The position numbers and the translations under genes were made by a program. A stretch of DNA of 64,000 nucleotides from Diploptera punctata (Eukaryota > Arthropoda > Insecta > Blattodea > Blaberidae), in NCBI GenBank assembly GCA_030220185.1, contig JASPKZ010002336.1, forward strand, positions 592,501 to 656,500, written 5' to 3'. Below are positions 1 to 13,400 of the stretch, piece by piece; the first letter of the stretch is position 1; each line of letters starts with the position of its first letter. A model generated the notes under the pieces. The model did no database searches. It saw nothing but the letters and a program-made list of their open reading frames with translations, and had not been told where the DNA came from.

Positions 1-130
1 TCCATTTATGTGTATCACTAATTGGATGATGAGAGGCATTTGGCTAAATTAAGAGAGTCATAGTTACCATCAAAAGTTTATAATAAAAGTTTTTCCAACA
101 ATTTTGATCTGTTATATATATATCCATATT

Positions 131-450
131 GTCCACCTCTGTGGTCTCGAATTAGCGTGCTGCCTTGTCACGCCGGGCCCGGGTTCGATCCCCGGTCGGG
201 GCAATTTTTTTGGGTGAGGTTTTTATCAGGGTTTTTCCTCACCTGTAAGACAAATGTCAGGAAAACTTTAAGGCCCAAACGGTCCTGAAATCATATGGCC
301 ATCATCATCACCATCATCCTTATCATTATCATCATCATCCTTCACCGGTGTGGAAAGCAACGGGAAGCTACCACACCTACAATTCCCTAGTAAAGCTTTA
401 AGCATAGCATCAAAATGCTATGATTGCAGTGAAGGACCTGCCTTCGGGCA
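131..450 (+). repeat. SINE family H, copy 1
   Basis: tRNA-like head with an intact B-box-like GGGTTCGATCCCCGG, then a body with CATCATCATC runs and a short hairpin around AAAATGCTATGATTGCAG. A second copy is at 53517-53822. No clear target duplication here. Confidence 0.7.
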
Positions 451-476
451 GAATTACTGTGAATGGATTTCTATAT

Positions 477-771
477 CCTCATAGGCTAGTGGTCAGTGTT
501 TCTGACTACTGTTCATGAGGTCCCAGGTTCGATTCCAGTCAAACCATAGGAATTTTTCCTTAAGTGGAATTATTCCTGTGGTTGCTCATGGTCTGGAATA
601 TAGGTTAAGAACTCTTCTGGCGCTTCATTGTCATTTATCACCCATCATATCATCAGGGTAATGTAACTCCACCTTCTAGGTGCCCCAACTTCAGAAGTGG
701 GTTACAATTAAGCGAATGCCAGCAGAGAACACCAGAAATGTTGAAATGACAACCTGTGGCATTAAAAAAAA
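477..771 (+). repeat. SINE family A, copy 1
   Basis: tRNA-like head (GGCTAGTGGTCAG, B box GGTTCGATTCC), a conserved body and a short A-rich tail. Other copies are at 16212-16566 (-), 36855-37173 and 57474-57768, all with flanking duplications; none is clear here. Confidence 0.7.
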
Positions 772-902
772 GTTTATTATCTTGCTGTGCCAACAGAACT
801 GCATCATTTATAAATAAATAAAAGTGAAAACTATATTAAAAGATGAATTTCATTAAAATCAAATGAAAAGTCAATTATTATTGTTTTTTTTATTGCAAAT
901 GA

Positions 903-1195
903 GCCCATGTAAGACCACATAGTACTTAGAGGTGTTTCCTTTGACTCCAAATTTCCTTCATTTTTAGCTATGGGCTTTCTTTCTCTCTTTTGTCCATGTT
1001 GTTCCAGTTTTTTTTTTTTCTCTTGGTCAGCTTGCCACTTATGCACCTTAATTTTAAAGATATCTCTGTTTATGTTATCTTCTTGAGTAATTCCTTCCAA
1101 TTGTAAATCCTTTTTCACTTCACCAATCCATTTCATAGTATTCACTGGTGCTTTACTTCTATTTTCATAGAATTCCATTATTTGTTTTGAAAGTA
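903..1195 (-). pseudogene. LINE ORF2 C-terminal fragment
   Basis: The minus strand encodes MKWIGEVKKDLQLEGITQED followed by an arginine/lysine-rich end, like the C-terminus of arthropod non-LTR reverse transcriptases (consensus RWIDEVKKDL). It sits against an ATT microsatellite. No RT core is present. Confidence 0.55.
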
Positions 1196-1197
1196 TC

Positions 1198-1251
<54 letters not shown>

Positions 1252-1345
1252 GCTGTTGTTGATCTTGTTGTTGTCGTTGTCGTCATCATTATTATCATTA
1301 TTATTGCTGTTGTTTTATTATTGCTGTTGTTTTATTTTGATTTTA
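1198..1345. repeat. ATT microsatellite with degenerate extension
   Basis: Pure ATT units to about 1250, then degraded TTG/TTA/GTC units. It produces poly-Ile or poly-Leu reading frames that are not genes. Confidence 0.9.
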
Positions 1346-1414
1346 TTATTGTTGTTAGAAGAAGAAAATTTACTAAAAAGATATTAATTTATCTAAATTT
1401 ATTTAATTTCACAG

Positions 1415-1671
1415 GAGCAGGCAATTATTATAATGTTAACAATAATATGAATGACATTATGTTGGTTGATAACCTAGTAAAAAAATTCAAAAGAAATTTT
1501 ATGGCTGTGAAAGGTATCAGTTTTGGTGTGGCACCTGGAGAATGTTTTGGTTTACTTGGTATAAATGGAGCAGGTAAAACTACAACATTCAAAATGTTAA
1601 CTGGAGATGAATTCCCAACATTTGGAAATGCATTGATAGATAATTACTCTCTCACCAAAAATAAAGTAAAG
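1415..1671 (+). CDS. ABCA exon with Walker A
   Basis: The acceptor TTTCACAG ends at 1414 and the donor GGTAAGT begins at 1672. The exon enters at the second base of a codon and leaves at phase 0. It encodes the start of NBD2, with the A-loop region and Walker A (GINGAGKTT) followed by the TTFKMLTGD stretch. The acceptor lies about 75 bases after a long imperfect ATT microsatellite. Confidence 0.9.
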
Positions 1672-3942
1672 GTAAGTTCATAATTTTCTATAGCCATAGT
1701 GTTGTAAATGTTATTGGCATCATGATAATTTTCAGTCATGTCTCCTATGAATTGAAGGAGGCCATATTAGCTTTATAATGTAATGTAAAGTTCCCAATAA
1801 AAGGTCTTCTTAATAAAGAAGCTGCCATTTGCAAGATCGAAGCAACAGTTTCATAGCATTTGGCTCTTGGAAATTAACAGTGTATATAAGAGAAAGATTT
1901 GCATTTAGATTGGAGATTTTTCAGGTAGCTCAGTTGGTAGAGCATTCACATAGAAAGTGAAACATCCTGGGTTCAAACCCCAGTCTGAGCATACATTTTT
2001 CTCTTTAAATATAACATGTCTCCTATGTTTAAGGCTGGGTTAAATATAGTTATGAAAAAATGAACTAACAAAACATTATATTGTATTTTGAAATTAAAAC
2101 TGTTTTCGTCTGTATATAGCATTAATTTATGCGTTAAGAAGTCAAAATCAATAAAACTAAATATATTTGGTAACAGATATAAATATATCGTTAAATAGGA
2201 ATGGACACTTAACAACAAATGAGGAAAATTTTGAAATTACATCTGTTGGTGGACCAATGAACTCTGAATCAAATCAAATTCCCTTGGAATTTCAAAATTC
2301 ATTAGTTTTTCTTTCTTGTTTTATTGAATGTGGATTTTTCCCCAAACCGTGAACTATTTTGTTTTTTTCCATTTGTTTAATTAAATTAGCATTTCTTTTA
2401 GTTAGATGTTTTTCAGACAAAGCACGAGCAGCTACTACTGACTTTAAATTATTTTTAGTCTGTTCATCTTACCTCAATATTAATGTTGTTTTGTTCTTGA
2501 ACGTGTTTTGATTTATATCATAATCATCGTCAGCATATTGCCCAGACTGGTTATATTTATGTTGTACACCCTGGATGTCGATGTCAGCTCCATCCTGACG
2601 ATGATTATGATATAATCGAAACATGTTCAAGAACAAATCAACATTAATATTGAGGTAAGATGAACAGACTAAAAATAATTTAATTAAAATAACCTCAAAA
2701 TATCACTTCCTAAAATAATATATTATTTACTACTGACTTTTTTACTTCACCATTTTTGAATTTCCTAAGATATTCTTTCACCCTGGTTTTCAAATTTTTT
2801 TCCCCCCTATATAAATTTTGTCACAATCTCTGCATTTGATCTGATAAATTCCCAATTTGTTTTCTTCTTCAATTTTGTCATTTTTGTTGGTTTTAATTAT
2901 CCTATTGAGGCTATATTCATTCTTCGATGTCAATCTTATGTTAAACTTTAAAAAAAATTGAAACTTGTGGTGCTTCAATGGATAGTAAGTGAATTTCTTG
3001 AATTTTATGTTTTTTATATTTTTATAAGTGTATGTTCAATATTAATTTTTGTCTCTTGAACTTGTTTATTTTCATATTTATTATATTTTCTTCAAACTCG
3101 TTTTCTATTGCTACATTAATTGTGTATTTCTTCTAGGAGATGGGAGTATATGCAAACAAACAAACAAACTCCTGGAGCGACAGGCCTACAAGGCCCTTAG
3201 CCTACCAGCCGGCTGCTGGCCTCACATCCACATGTGTCAGTCACAGAGGTAGATGATAATCAGCCAGTGTAGGGGTGACATGTGGTCAGCATGTCGAGTC
3301 CCCCAGCCGTTATAGCTGGTTTTCTCAACCTGGAGCCGCTACTTATTGTAGCTACCCAAATGCATCACGATGCTGGGTCTGCACCGGTCCCATACTGACC
3401 GAAATACCATGAGAAAATTTCTTCCCCCATGGAGACTCGAACCAGTGCAAGTCCCGTAGCTCTGTGCCAAGGCTTCCTGCCTTAACCACTCGGCTACGGC
3501 ACGGTACCTGGGAGTATATGCACAGCTCCATTATTTCTGGAATAACTCCCAGGTTACCCAATAAAACATAATTATCAAAGTGGTCCATTAATTAAAAAAT
3601 TGAGCATATTATATGGTCATCTTATCTGCTGTGTTTAAAACTTAAAAGATTAAAATATACGCATACATGTACTCTTTTATGCAAATATTTATTATTTATT
3701 TGTACAAATAATTTGCTTAAATAGTATTTATTTCCTCTATACTAGGGACACCCAAACTACGGCCCACGGGCCGGATACGGCCTTCCATTTCTTCCTATCT
3801 GGCCTTTGTAAGCCTGTAGCATTATAATAAATATGCTAAGGGTAGGCCTATAATATTAGTCTATCAATAATGGAACAAGAACTTGTAAATATGTCATGGT
3901 GATGTAGCAAGAAAAGTAACAAATCAACACACATTTATAATA

Positions 3943-3979
<37 letters not shown>

Positions 3980-4580
3980 TAATTATAATAATTGAAGGGT
4001 CCAGGGGAAAAACGATGAATGTCACAAAATCACAAAAACTGAGGTTTCATATTCTTAGTGTTTGTACTGTTCCCTAGTAACATTTAAAAGGCGAAAACTG
4101 TTTAAAGAAGCTATGGGTTACGTTTTATAAGGCTTTGAAAATAATGTGTATAGGGAAATGATATAGTGTTTCAAAACTTAAAATTCATTTATCTCAGTTT
4201 GAGTTTAATGTGACATTCATTGTTTTTGCCCTGGACCCTTCAATTATTATTTATGTATTTTAGCAGATTTCACAATATTTCACATCTTCCTGCGCCCAAT
4301 TAATCCATTGTAATTCTCCACCACATCTCTCTGTCATCCCAATTTACATCGTCCAATTTTTTTCCCTTTATGTTTCTCAAAACACCATCAATCCATGTTA
4401 TTTTTGGCCGTACTCTTCTTCTTCTACCAAGTGCCATCCATCCTAGTAATTTTCTCATTCTTTTTTTACATACCCATACCATTTTAATTGTTTATTTTTC
4501 ATAAAATTCACAAATGAAGTTTTAACATTCATCCTTTGTTTAATTATACTGTTTCTTATTTTATCTCTTCTAGAAATCCT

Positions 4581-4657
<77 letters not shown>

Positions 4658-7600
4658 TAATAATAATAACTACAATAATAATAATAATAATAATAATAAT
4701 AATCCACAATATCTATAATATGGCCTATGGCCTGCTTCACCTCGAATGTATCTACATTTGACTCCTGATACAAATAAGTTTGGACAGCTTTGCTCTATAA
4801 CATTTTACTTTAAAAATTAGTTAATATCTATTCATCTCTATTTAACTTTTAACTAAAACATTTTTTCTTGGTTTATTGCAGTTCCTCTCGCAAATTGGTT
4901 ACTGTCCTCAATTTGATGCTATTAATGAAGCTTTGACTGGTCGGGAAATGTTGACATTATTTGCAGATCTCAGAGGTATTCATTCAAATAGCACAAGTCA
5001 TGAAGTCAATAAGTGGATATCTCTTATGGGTAAGTTACTCAATTAAAATTCCATTATATTGAAATAAAAGTAAATTCATGGATTTTTGAAGTAATCATGC
5101 CATAAATGTATAATTTATTATATCAATTATTAAAGTAAAACATTTTGTTTTGGTAAATCAAAAATAAAATAAATATCTATTTTAAAAGAGAAATAATGGA
5201 TTAATCATTTCCATATATTTGAAAGAAAGATTTTTACTTTTGGTCCATGCAGATATTAGATCATAATAGTCAATAGTTGTCTTGTATATCCATTCAAGAC
5301 AAATTTAAAGATAGGCCTACTTATGATTTACCATTTGGTCTACAGATATCAGAAGTATGCATCAATTTAATACTAATTACATCTATTTGGCCATAGTGGA
5401 CTAGTGGTTATGCTCCTTGCCTCTGGTTCTGAGGTCGTGGGTTCAAACCCGGCCGGGGTTGATGGATTTTTTTAGAATGGAAAAATCCAAGAAACAGGTC
5501 CTCTGGGAGGGACTTTAAGTCATGGGTCCCGAGTCTGAAGATTTCGAGGCTTGTAAAAAAGATGCTTAAGCCTGAATAAAGAGGCCTCTAAGCAAAATTT
5601 ACTGACCTCACATCCTATTAATACCTTAGTTGCCTGCTAGATGTCTCATTGAGTTGGTGTGTTGACCGCATTCCATTCACAATGTCTATGGGCAAATAAG
5701 GTAACTGAATTAACTTGGTCTTGAAACTCCTAGCAAAGGAGAGACTATGGCTCAGAATTGGGCTATGCCATTAAATAAATAAATAATAAATCTATTTTAA
5801 AATAATAAATCTATGTTAAATTAGTATTAGAAAGTAACATTATGAGGTATAGTAGTATTCAAATGTTCTGAAGCTTTTGATTTGTCATCATTCGCTTGCG
5901 GGCTTCCCTATAATATTCAGCAATTTGGAATGGTGTTCCAACTATTTTCTGAAGATCAGCGCAGACCATCAAGTGATCCTTGTTCATTATCGTATTTTGG
6001 TCCTTGCATACTATGCAGTGTGGAGAGTCTAGTAGCTTAATTCCATGTAGATGTGCTGCCAAGCAATCATGACCAGTTTCAAGACGAAATGATGCAACTG
6101 CAATTGATCGGGGGCTGTTTGGTATTGTATCTGGTTCTAGTAAAGTCTTCCATTTTCTTGGTTTCACATTGGATTTTGTTTTGTTCGGCTATATGGGATT
6201 TTATTTTCATTTTTGTGTAGAGTTGTACTGATTTGTAAGATAGGTAATTGATCTTACTCTGTTGGATGAGTGTACCTTTTTTTGCAAGCATATCAGCCTT
6301 CTCATTACCTTCCACGCCACAATGTGCTGGAATCCATTGTAGAACAACATTTCTGTTTAGATTTTTCAACATCCTGATGCAATTTTTGGCTTCTATTATT
6401 CTATGTCTTGGATGGTCTGGTTGTGTGTTAGTGCCATTATGGCTGAGCTAGAGTCCGAAAGTATTACAGCATTTTGGAAGGAATTGATATGAAGAAACAA
6501 TTGTTGTAGGGCTGTAAGTATTGCTTGTAGTTCACCATCATAATGTGTTATATATTTCCCAAGAGAGATGTAAAATGAGAAGAGTTTGCACATTATTCCT
6601 GCTCCTGCTTCTCTATTCATTAGTGACCCATTTGTATAGACATGAAGCCACATTTGTTCTGGATATCTAATGTTGATTGTTTCTAATGCTAATTGTTTCA
6701 TTACTATTGAGCTTGTAGTTTTTTTGTTGATCTCTTCTGTCAGGTTTAATGAATAGTTAATGCTGCCAAATTCGAGAGGGGATATTGGGGTTATAAGTTT
6801 TTGTGCCATCTGTGGTATTTCATATTTCTCTTCAGTCTGTAATATTTTTTGGATGAATCCTACTTGAGTTTTTATATGTCTATTTTGATTTATGTAGCTG
6901 TTCCAGTAGTTCTGATATGGAAGTTTTCTTAGTTTTTCATGTAACAATATTCCTTTTTCTTCAATATCATACTCTATTGGTCTATTGTTGGTTAAGGTTT
7001 GCATTGCTAATATTGGTGTTGTTTTAACACCACCACATTATGAGGTATAATCATTAAAATTCATCAGAAAAAATTTTTTGACAACTCACCTCATAAATTT
7101 TGTGTTTTTCACGAAACTGCAGTTTCAAACGTAATCATGTCCAACTTCAGCCATAACTCCGACTGATGAAATTCTTCGGCCATTAACTCTTCTATTGTTG
7201 ACATCAAAGATATATATATATCTGGCAGGTGGCATTGTCCTCAACTAGGTAATTTTTTTTTTTAACTTTTAAGAACTGTAGGCCTTTTGGAAATTGGCTT
7301 CCATTTTCAGCAGAAGGATATTTGCTATTGACTATTGTTGTAAATTTTAAAGGAAGTAAACAATGATTTGATTTTAAATAAGAACTACCTAGCACTTGAA
7401 ATCCTTTATACAGAATTATACAAACAACAGTCAGTAACTACCGATGCTGGAAGGCTTCTGATGTCAGAAGCATCACAAAACAAAAACAACAACAGCCGTC
7501 AATAGTTCATATCTTTCTGCTGAAGATAGAAGTTGGTTTCCGAAAGGCCTACATTTCTTTAAATTTTTTTTAAAAATTTTAACCTAGTTTAGGATGATGG

Positions 7601-10396
7601 CACCTGTCAGTTATTATTTTAATATTTTACTTTAACAACTATATTCCACACCACCGGAGGATGACAGAAAGCATAAATATAGGATCTCTTTAAGTTAACC
7701 TTTACACTGCTACGAACGGGTATATCCGTTGGCAAAGAAAATGCTTGCTGTGCTATGGGTGTATATCCATTCTCAACTCCAAACGCCTGCTAGTTATATA
7801 ATACGTATCATTGCTTTCAAACTAAGCAGGCATATACTGCCATCTCCTAGGAACCTAAATAAACTTTTTCCATATTTCTCCCTGCATTGAGCAAGGAGGG
7901 TTTTAAAGGCTGGAAATATCTCAGCAGTGAAAAGGTTAAAAATTGGTCTTAGGGCTTTATGCTTTTATGTACCTTATATGTAACATGCAGACATGATTAA
8001 ATGCAGAAAGCAAAATTATACTTTCATGACCATTCAGAACATAATGAAACACAATGTAATTCATCAATTTTAGAATATTCATAAGCTTCCATTTAAAATG
8101 TATTTCATTGCAATACAATATATGAGGGTTTAGAATAGCAAGGGCATATACACAAAAAAGTAGTTTTGAAAAAAATGTGTTTAAAGTTTCACAATCTCTT
8201 TTCGTTATATATCGTGACGTAGCTTATCTGTCAATGTAAAGAGGTTAAATATTGTGCTCTGTAGTTGTTTACAATTTGGATAAAAGAAGGTTGAAAGTTT
8301 ATATTACAATAATGAAAAGAAAATGTGATTTTTGTTGATACGCCCTTGCTATTCTAAGTGCCTCATATGTATTTGAAGAGAAAAATATACGCTCAAGCTG
8401 GGGTTTGAACCCAGGATATTTGGCTTTCTATGTCAATGCTCTACCAACTGAGCTACCTGAGCACTCCAATCTGAATGTAAATTTTTCACTTATACATGAT
8501 TAATTCCCGAGTGCCAAATGCTACGAACGGTTGCTCGATCGCACAAATGGCAGCTTCTATTTTAAGAAGACTTTTTATTGAAAATTTAAACATTATTTAT
8601 AAAGTAAGTATGGCTTCTTTCGAGAAAAATTTGCGTTCAGATTGGTGTGCTCAGGTAGCTCAGTTGGTAGAGCATTGGCATAGAAAGCCAAAGGTCCTTG
8701 GGTTCAAACCCCAGTCTGAGCATATATTTTCTCTTCAAATATACTTTGTCCTTCAGTGAGAAGTATTAAATTAATAATAAAAACAATATATGTACTTGCA
8801 TGGGTTCAAGCACATCGTAGTTTGTGGAAATGTTCTTTTGCTATAGTCGTGAATTAATTTTATCATTGAACATATTTCATTACTTCTTAAAAATATATTA
8901 TTTTTTTTAATATTAACTATTTCACATATTTGTCAAATAATAAATGTAATGTTTTATCTTTTATAGGGCTTGAAGAATATAAGGACAGACAATGTGGAAC
9001 ATACAGTGGAGGTAATAAAAGAAAACTGAGCACTGCTATGGCCTTAATAGGGGACTCACCTATTATATTCTTAGATGAACCAACGAGTGGAGTTGATCCT
9101 GTAGCAAGAAGAAATCTTTGGACTGTCCTGACTAATGTTCAAAATACTGGTCAATCTATTGTACTCACTTCTCACAGGTGAGTCTGCCTACCATTTGTAT
9201 GTTCATTTTCTAGCTATAACATACAATATTTTTAATATAGGATATGGAAAAGGATCCATTCAGCATTATGAGGACAATTGAATAGCTATTTGATTTCAGA
9301 AGTAATGAAATCTGTTTAAGAAAATTTAAATTAAGATGGAGATTAAAAGTGGGTTGTTGGATGTGATGTCCCACGTTGTAGATAAATGATTGTAATAATT
9401 TGGATCACTGTAATATGCCACGGCACTGATGACTCCTGTCAAGGGAATGAGGGAAAGTTTCTTACATAAACAAATAACGACACTTTGTTAACAGTTAAAT
9501 TAAATGTTATTTTATTAAAGTTTTCACTTCTGTTCAGATGAATCTTGTAATGATCAATAATTTAAATGATTCCAGCTTAAATTAATAATATATATTTGAA
9601 GAGAAAAATTTTCACCTAGACCGGGACTCGAACCCGGGACCCTTGGCTTTCAGGGCCAAGTGCTCTACCAACTGAGCTACCAAGGCGAGTTACGATCTAG
9701 ATGCAAATTTTTCTCTTATGTACGTTGTAATTCCCTCGCGCCAAATGCTTGAAACCATAGCTTCTATCTTTGCAAATGGCGGCTTCTTAGTTAAGAAGAC
9801 ATTATAAATTAATAAATTTCACTTACAGAAGATTATTACTTCATATATGTAATAGATGACTATTTCCAACGGTCAATTTTCACTAACACTTTATTTTCAC
9901 TTAAGGATTATTTATATTCCATATGAATTAAATTTATATCACAATATTATTTTCCATAACTTTGACACCATTTTGTCAACTAATATCAAGAAATGAACAA
10001 TAATTCTCTTATTTCTTGATGAGCCATTGTTTAACATGTCTGACATCTTTCAAGTATTGTAGCCCTCTTGTTGTTCTGAGAAAAATCCCATTTCATCTCA
10101 GTTATAATCTGGAAGTTCTGATTGGTCCAACTGAAAAGGAAGGAGTACTACTGGCTGACTCCCATCCAATTCGTCCAATCCCATTTATTTGTTTATAAAA
10201 AATATAAATTCAAATATTCAAAGTATTTTTACATATATTAAATCAGTTAGAAATACATCTAACTGTATTAACAGTTTATATTGACCAGTTTGAATTTTTT
10301 TATACTTATAAAAAATTTGAATTCTCTGAATCAATCTTATTTCCATTCTTACTAGAAATAAATATAATTATATTTAAATATTAAATAAAAAAACCC

Positions 10397-10449
<53 letters not shown>

Positions 10450-13400
10450 TAATTTTAGGAAGTTATATTTTGAGGTTATTTTAATTATATTATTTTTGGT
10501 CTGGACATCTTACCTCAATATTAATGTTGATTTGTTCTTGGACATGTTTCAAAACAACATTAATATTGAGGTAAGATGTCCAGACCAAAAATAATATAAT
10601 AATAATAATAATAATAATTATTATTATTATTATTATTATTATTATAATATAGTGATAAATATCCGGGTTTAAGACATTGCATTACACTAATCACATGACT
10701 CCCTGTAGTATCATCTGATAACTAGCAATAGCAACTACTTCTGTCAGCATTGACTCTTTGGAGGTATTGTGTAACAAATTTAATTAAAATATGTCTTTGA
10801 TCTTACATATTAAATTTATCACTTCTCATCAAAAAACAAATTTTATTTGAAGAGAAAAATATATGCCGCATTTGGAATTTGGAATCTGCAACCAGGAGAT
10901 TGGATGGACCGACAAAATTGGCTATTGGGAATCAGACGATGTCAAAGACATTAATCAACCAATGATCTATCTATTTGGAAATTTGAACCCAATGTCTCTA
11001 GTTCTGTAAACGAGCACTCTAAACCATTGAGCTATAAGCCTTCTGATTCAAATACATATTATTTCTGTCCTTTATATGAATTTTTGCATGCCAAGGCAAA
11101 TTAACTTTTCGTTCTACATGTCGTCTGCAGCTTCTTTAACAAGAAGACTTTATTGGGAATTAACACCATATTTATAGCGAGTGAAGCTTATTTTCGATCT
11201 TACATATTAAATTCATCAATTCTGACCAAAAGAAAAATTTTATTTGAAGAAAAAATATATGCCTGAATCGGGATTCGAACCCAATGTCTCTGGTTGTGTA
11301 CATCAGTACTCTAAACCACCAAGCTACGAGCCTCCGATATAAAACATATTATTTCTCCCCTTTATATGAAATCTCTCGTGTCAAGGCTATGAACTTTTCA
11401 TTCTACATGCCATATAACAGATTCTTTAACAAGAAGACTTTATTGGACATTAACACCACATTTATAGCCAGTGAATATTATTTTTTATCATACAAATTAA
11501 ATTTATCACTTCTGACTGAAAGAAAAATTTTATTTCCAGAGAAAAATTCTACTTTAATGAATATACCTCATAGTGAGAATTCCTAAAATAAGTGAGAAAA
11601 ATATATGCCTGAATCGGGATTTGAACCCAATGTCTCTTGATTCAGTACACCAGCACTCTAAACTACTGAGTTACTAGGCCTCCGATTTAAACACATGTTA
11701 TTTTTCTCCGTTATATGAACTCACATGTGTCGAGGCTATGAGGCTGTCTAGTAGCTCCTTCAACAAGAAGATTTTATTTGGAATTAACACCACATTCATA
11801 GCCAGTGAAGCTTATTTCCAGCCTTACGTACTAAATTTATCGCTTCTCACTGAAAGACAAATTTTATTTGAAGAGAAAAATATATGCCTAATCAGGATTT
11901 GAAACTGATGTCTCTGGTTCTGTACCCCAGTGCTCTAAGCTACTGAGCTACATATTTTGCTCCAAACTTGTTGCTACTCCTATGAATTGTCAGATGCATG
12001 CACTTCTCCCCTTTTTATATTCATAATCGGCGACATAAAATGTCTCCACATCCAATTGGTTCTTCAGAATTATCAGCAGTACCGGTATCTCTTTCATTTG
12101 TATGTCATAGTTGCTGCTTGTACTGTTACTACTGCTGCTTAAAGTCTGATGTACTGTTACTACTGCTGCTTAAAGTCTGATGTCTGATAAAGTTGATGCA
12201 TCTTCATTCTGTGCAAAATTATGTGCCAAAACTGAGGTTTTGTAAATAATAAAATATGTAATTAACATTTTACTTAATATTTAATTTTAGGAAGTGATAT
12301 TTTGATGTTATTTTAATTATATTATTTTTATATTTGAAGAGAAAAATTCTCGCCTAGACCGAAACTCGAACCCAAGACCTTTGGCTTTCCGGGCCAAATG
12401 CTCTACCAACTGAGCTACCGAGGCGAGTTGTGATCTAGACGCAAATTTTTCTGTTATATACGTTGTAATTTCCTCGTGCCAAATGCTTTGAAACCTTTGT
12501 TTCCATCTTTGCAAATGGCGGCTTCTTAGTTAAGAAGACATTTATTGGGAATTTAATGCAAGGGTATTACAACGTATATAAGAGAAAAATTTGCATCTAG
12601 ATCGCAACTTGCCTCGGTAGCTCAGTTGGTAGAGCATTTGGTCCGGAAAGCCAAAGGTCCCGGGTTCGAGTCTCAGTCTAGGCAAGAATTTTTCTCTTCA
12701 AATATAATTTATCCTTCAGTGAGAAGTGTTAAATTAATAATAAAAACTTCTATATTATTTTTAGTCTGATCATCTTTTAATATTGAGGTAAGATGATCAG
12801 ACTAAAAATAATATAACGTTTTTACTTCCTTTGTAACAAGACTATTGCATGAATTCAAAATATTAGTCACATCCTTGATCATGTTTGGTAGAGGATCTTT
12901 GTCAATTGGTTTATAAGGGCCACTAATAATCATGTCATTGACTTGATTGTAGTAGTCCTCTTTATCCAAAACAACAATCCTATTTCCTTTATCAGCTTTC
13001 ATATAGAAGCAATCCTTTCTCTGCAAACTTTTAATGACTTTTCTATTTTGATTATCAATGCAGTTTGATATTTTGTTACATGTTACCAAATTTTTTTTAA
13101 ATAGTTTGTTTGCAAGTTTCTCTAATAAATTGTTTAGTTGGTTCATTGATTCTTTGAATGGAAGATTCTATTCCGGCAATGACATTTTCTATTTCCGATT
13201 TATGATCAAGGAGACCAAATTTCAAACCTTTATTTAACAATTTTAGTTCCTCATTAAATTAAACCCCATAGTGTTCTTTCCCTGTGAAAGTTAAATAAAT
13301 TTTAGTTCCTGTTCATTAAAAGTCTGCAAAGAAAGATTTTCAACAATATTGATATCATTAGCAGAAACAATAGGTTTACTTTTGTGATAGAGAATTTTTT

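Larger units (their letters stand above)
2160..3590 (-). pseudogene. Penelope-like element: RT thumb to GIY-YIG endonuclease, broken
   Basis: Minus-strand pieces encode a GIY-YIG endonuclease ([16 protein letters not shown] at about 2800-2860), its C-terminal region and, to the right, the RT thumb end ([18 protein letters not shown] at 3530-3590). The element is cut by a fold-back (2446-2727) and by a SINE-G (3155-3509), each with its own TSD, and carries stops. Penelope-like elements are retroelements with RT plus a GIY-YIG nuclease. Confidence 0.8.

Noticed and set aside
4536..4773. Poly-Asn, poly-Ile and poly-Tyr reading frames
   Set aside because: Translations of the AAT microsatellite; also at 831-1387 and 15647-15892.
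10840..12060. CRISPR-like array
   Set aside because: Units are long, diverged and tRNA-like, in a eukaryotic intron; there are no short identical repeats with unique spacers.
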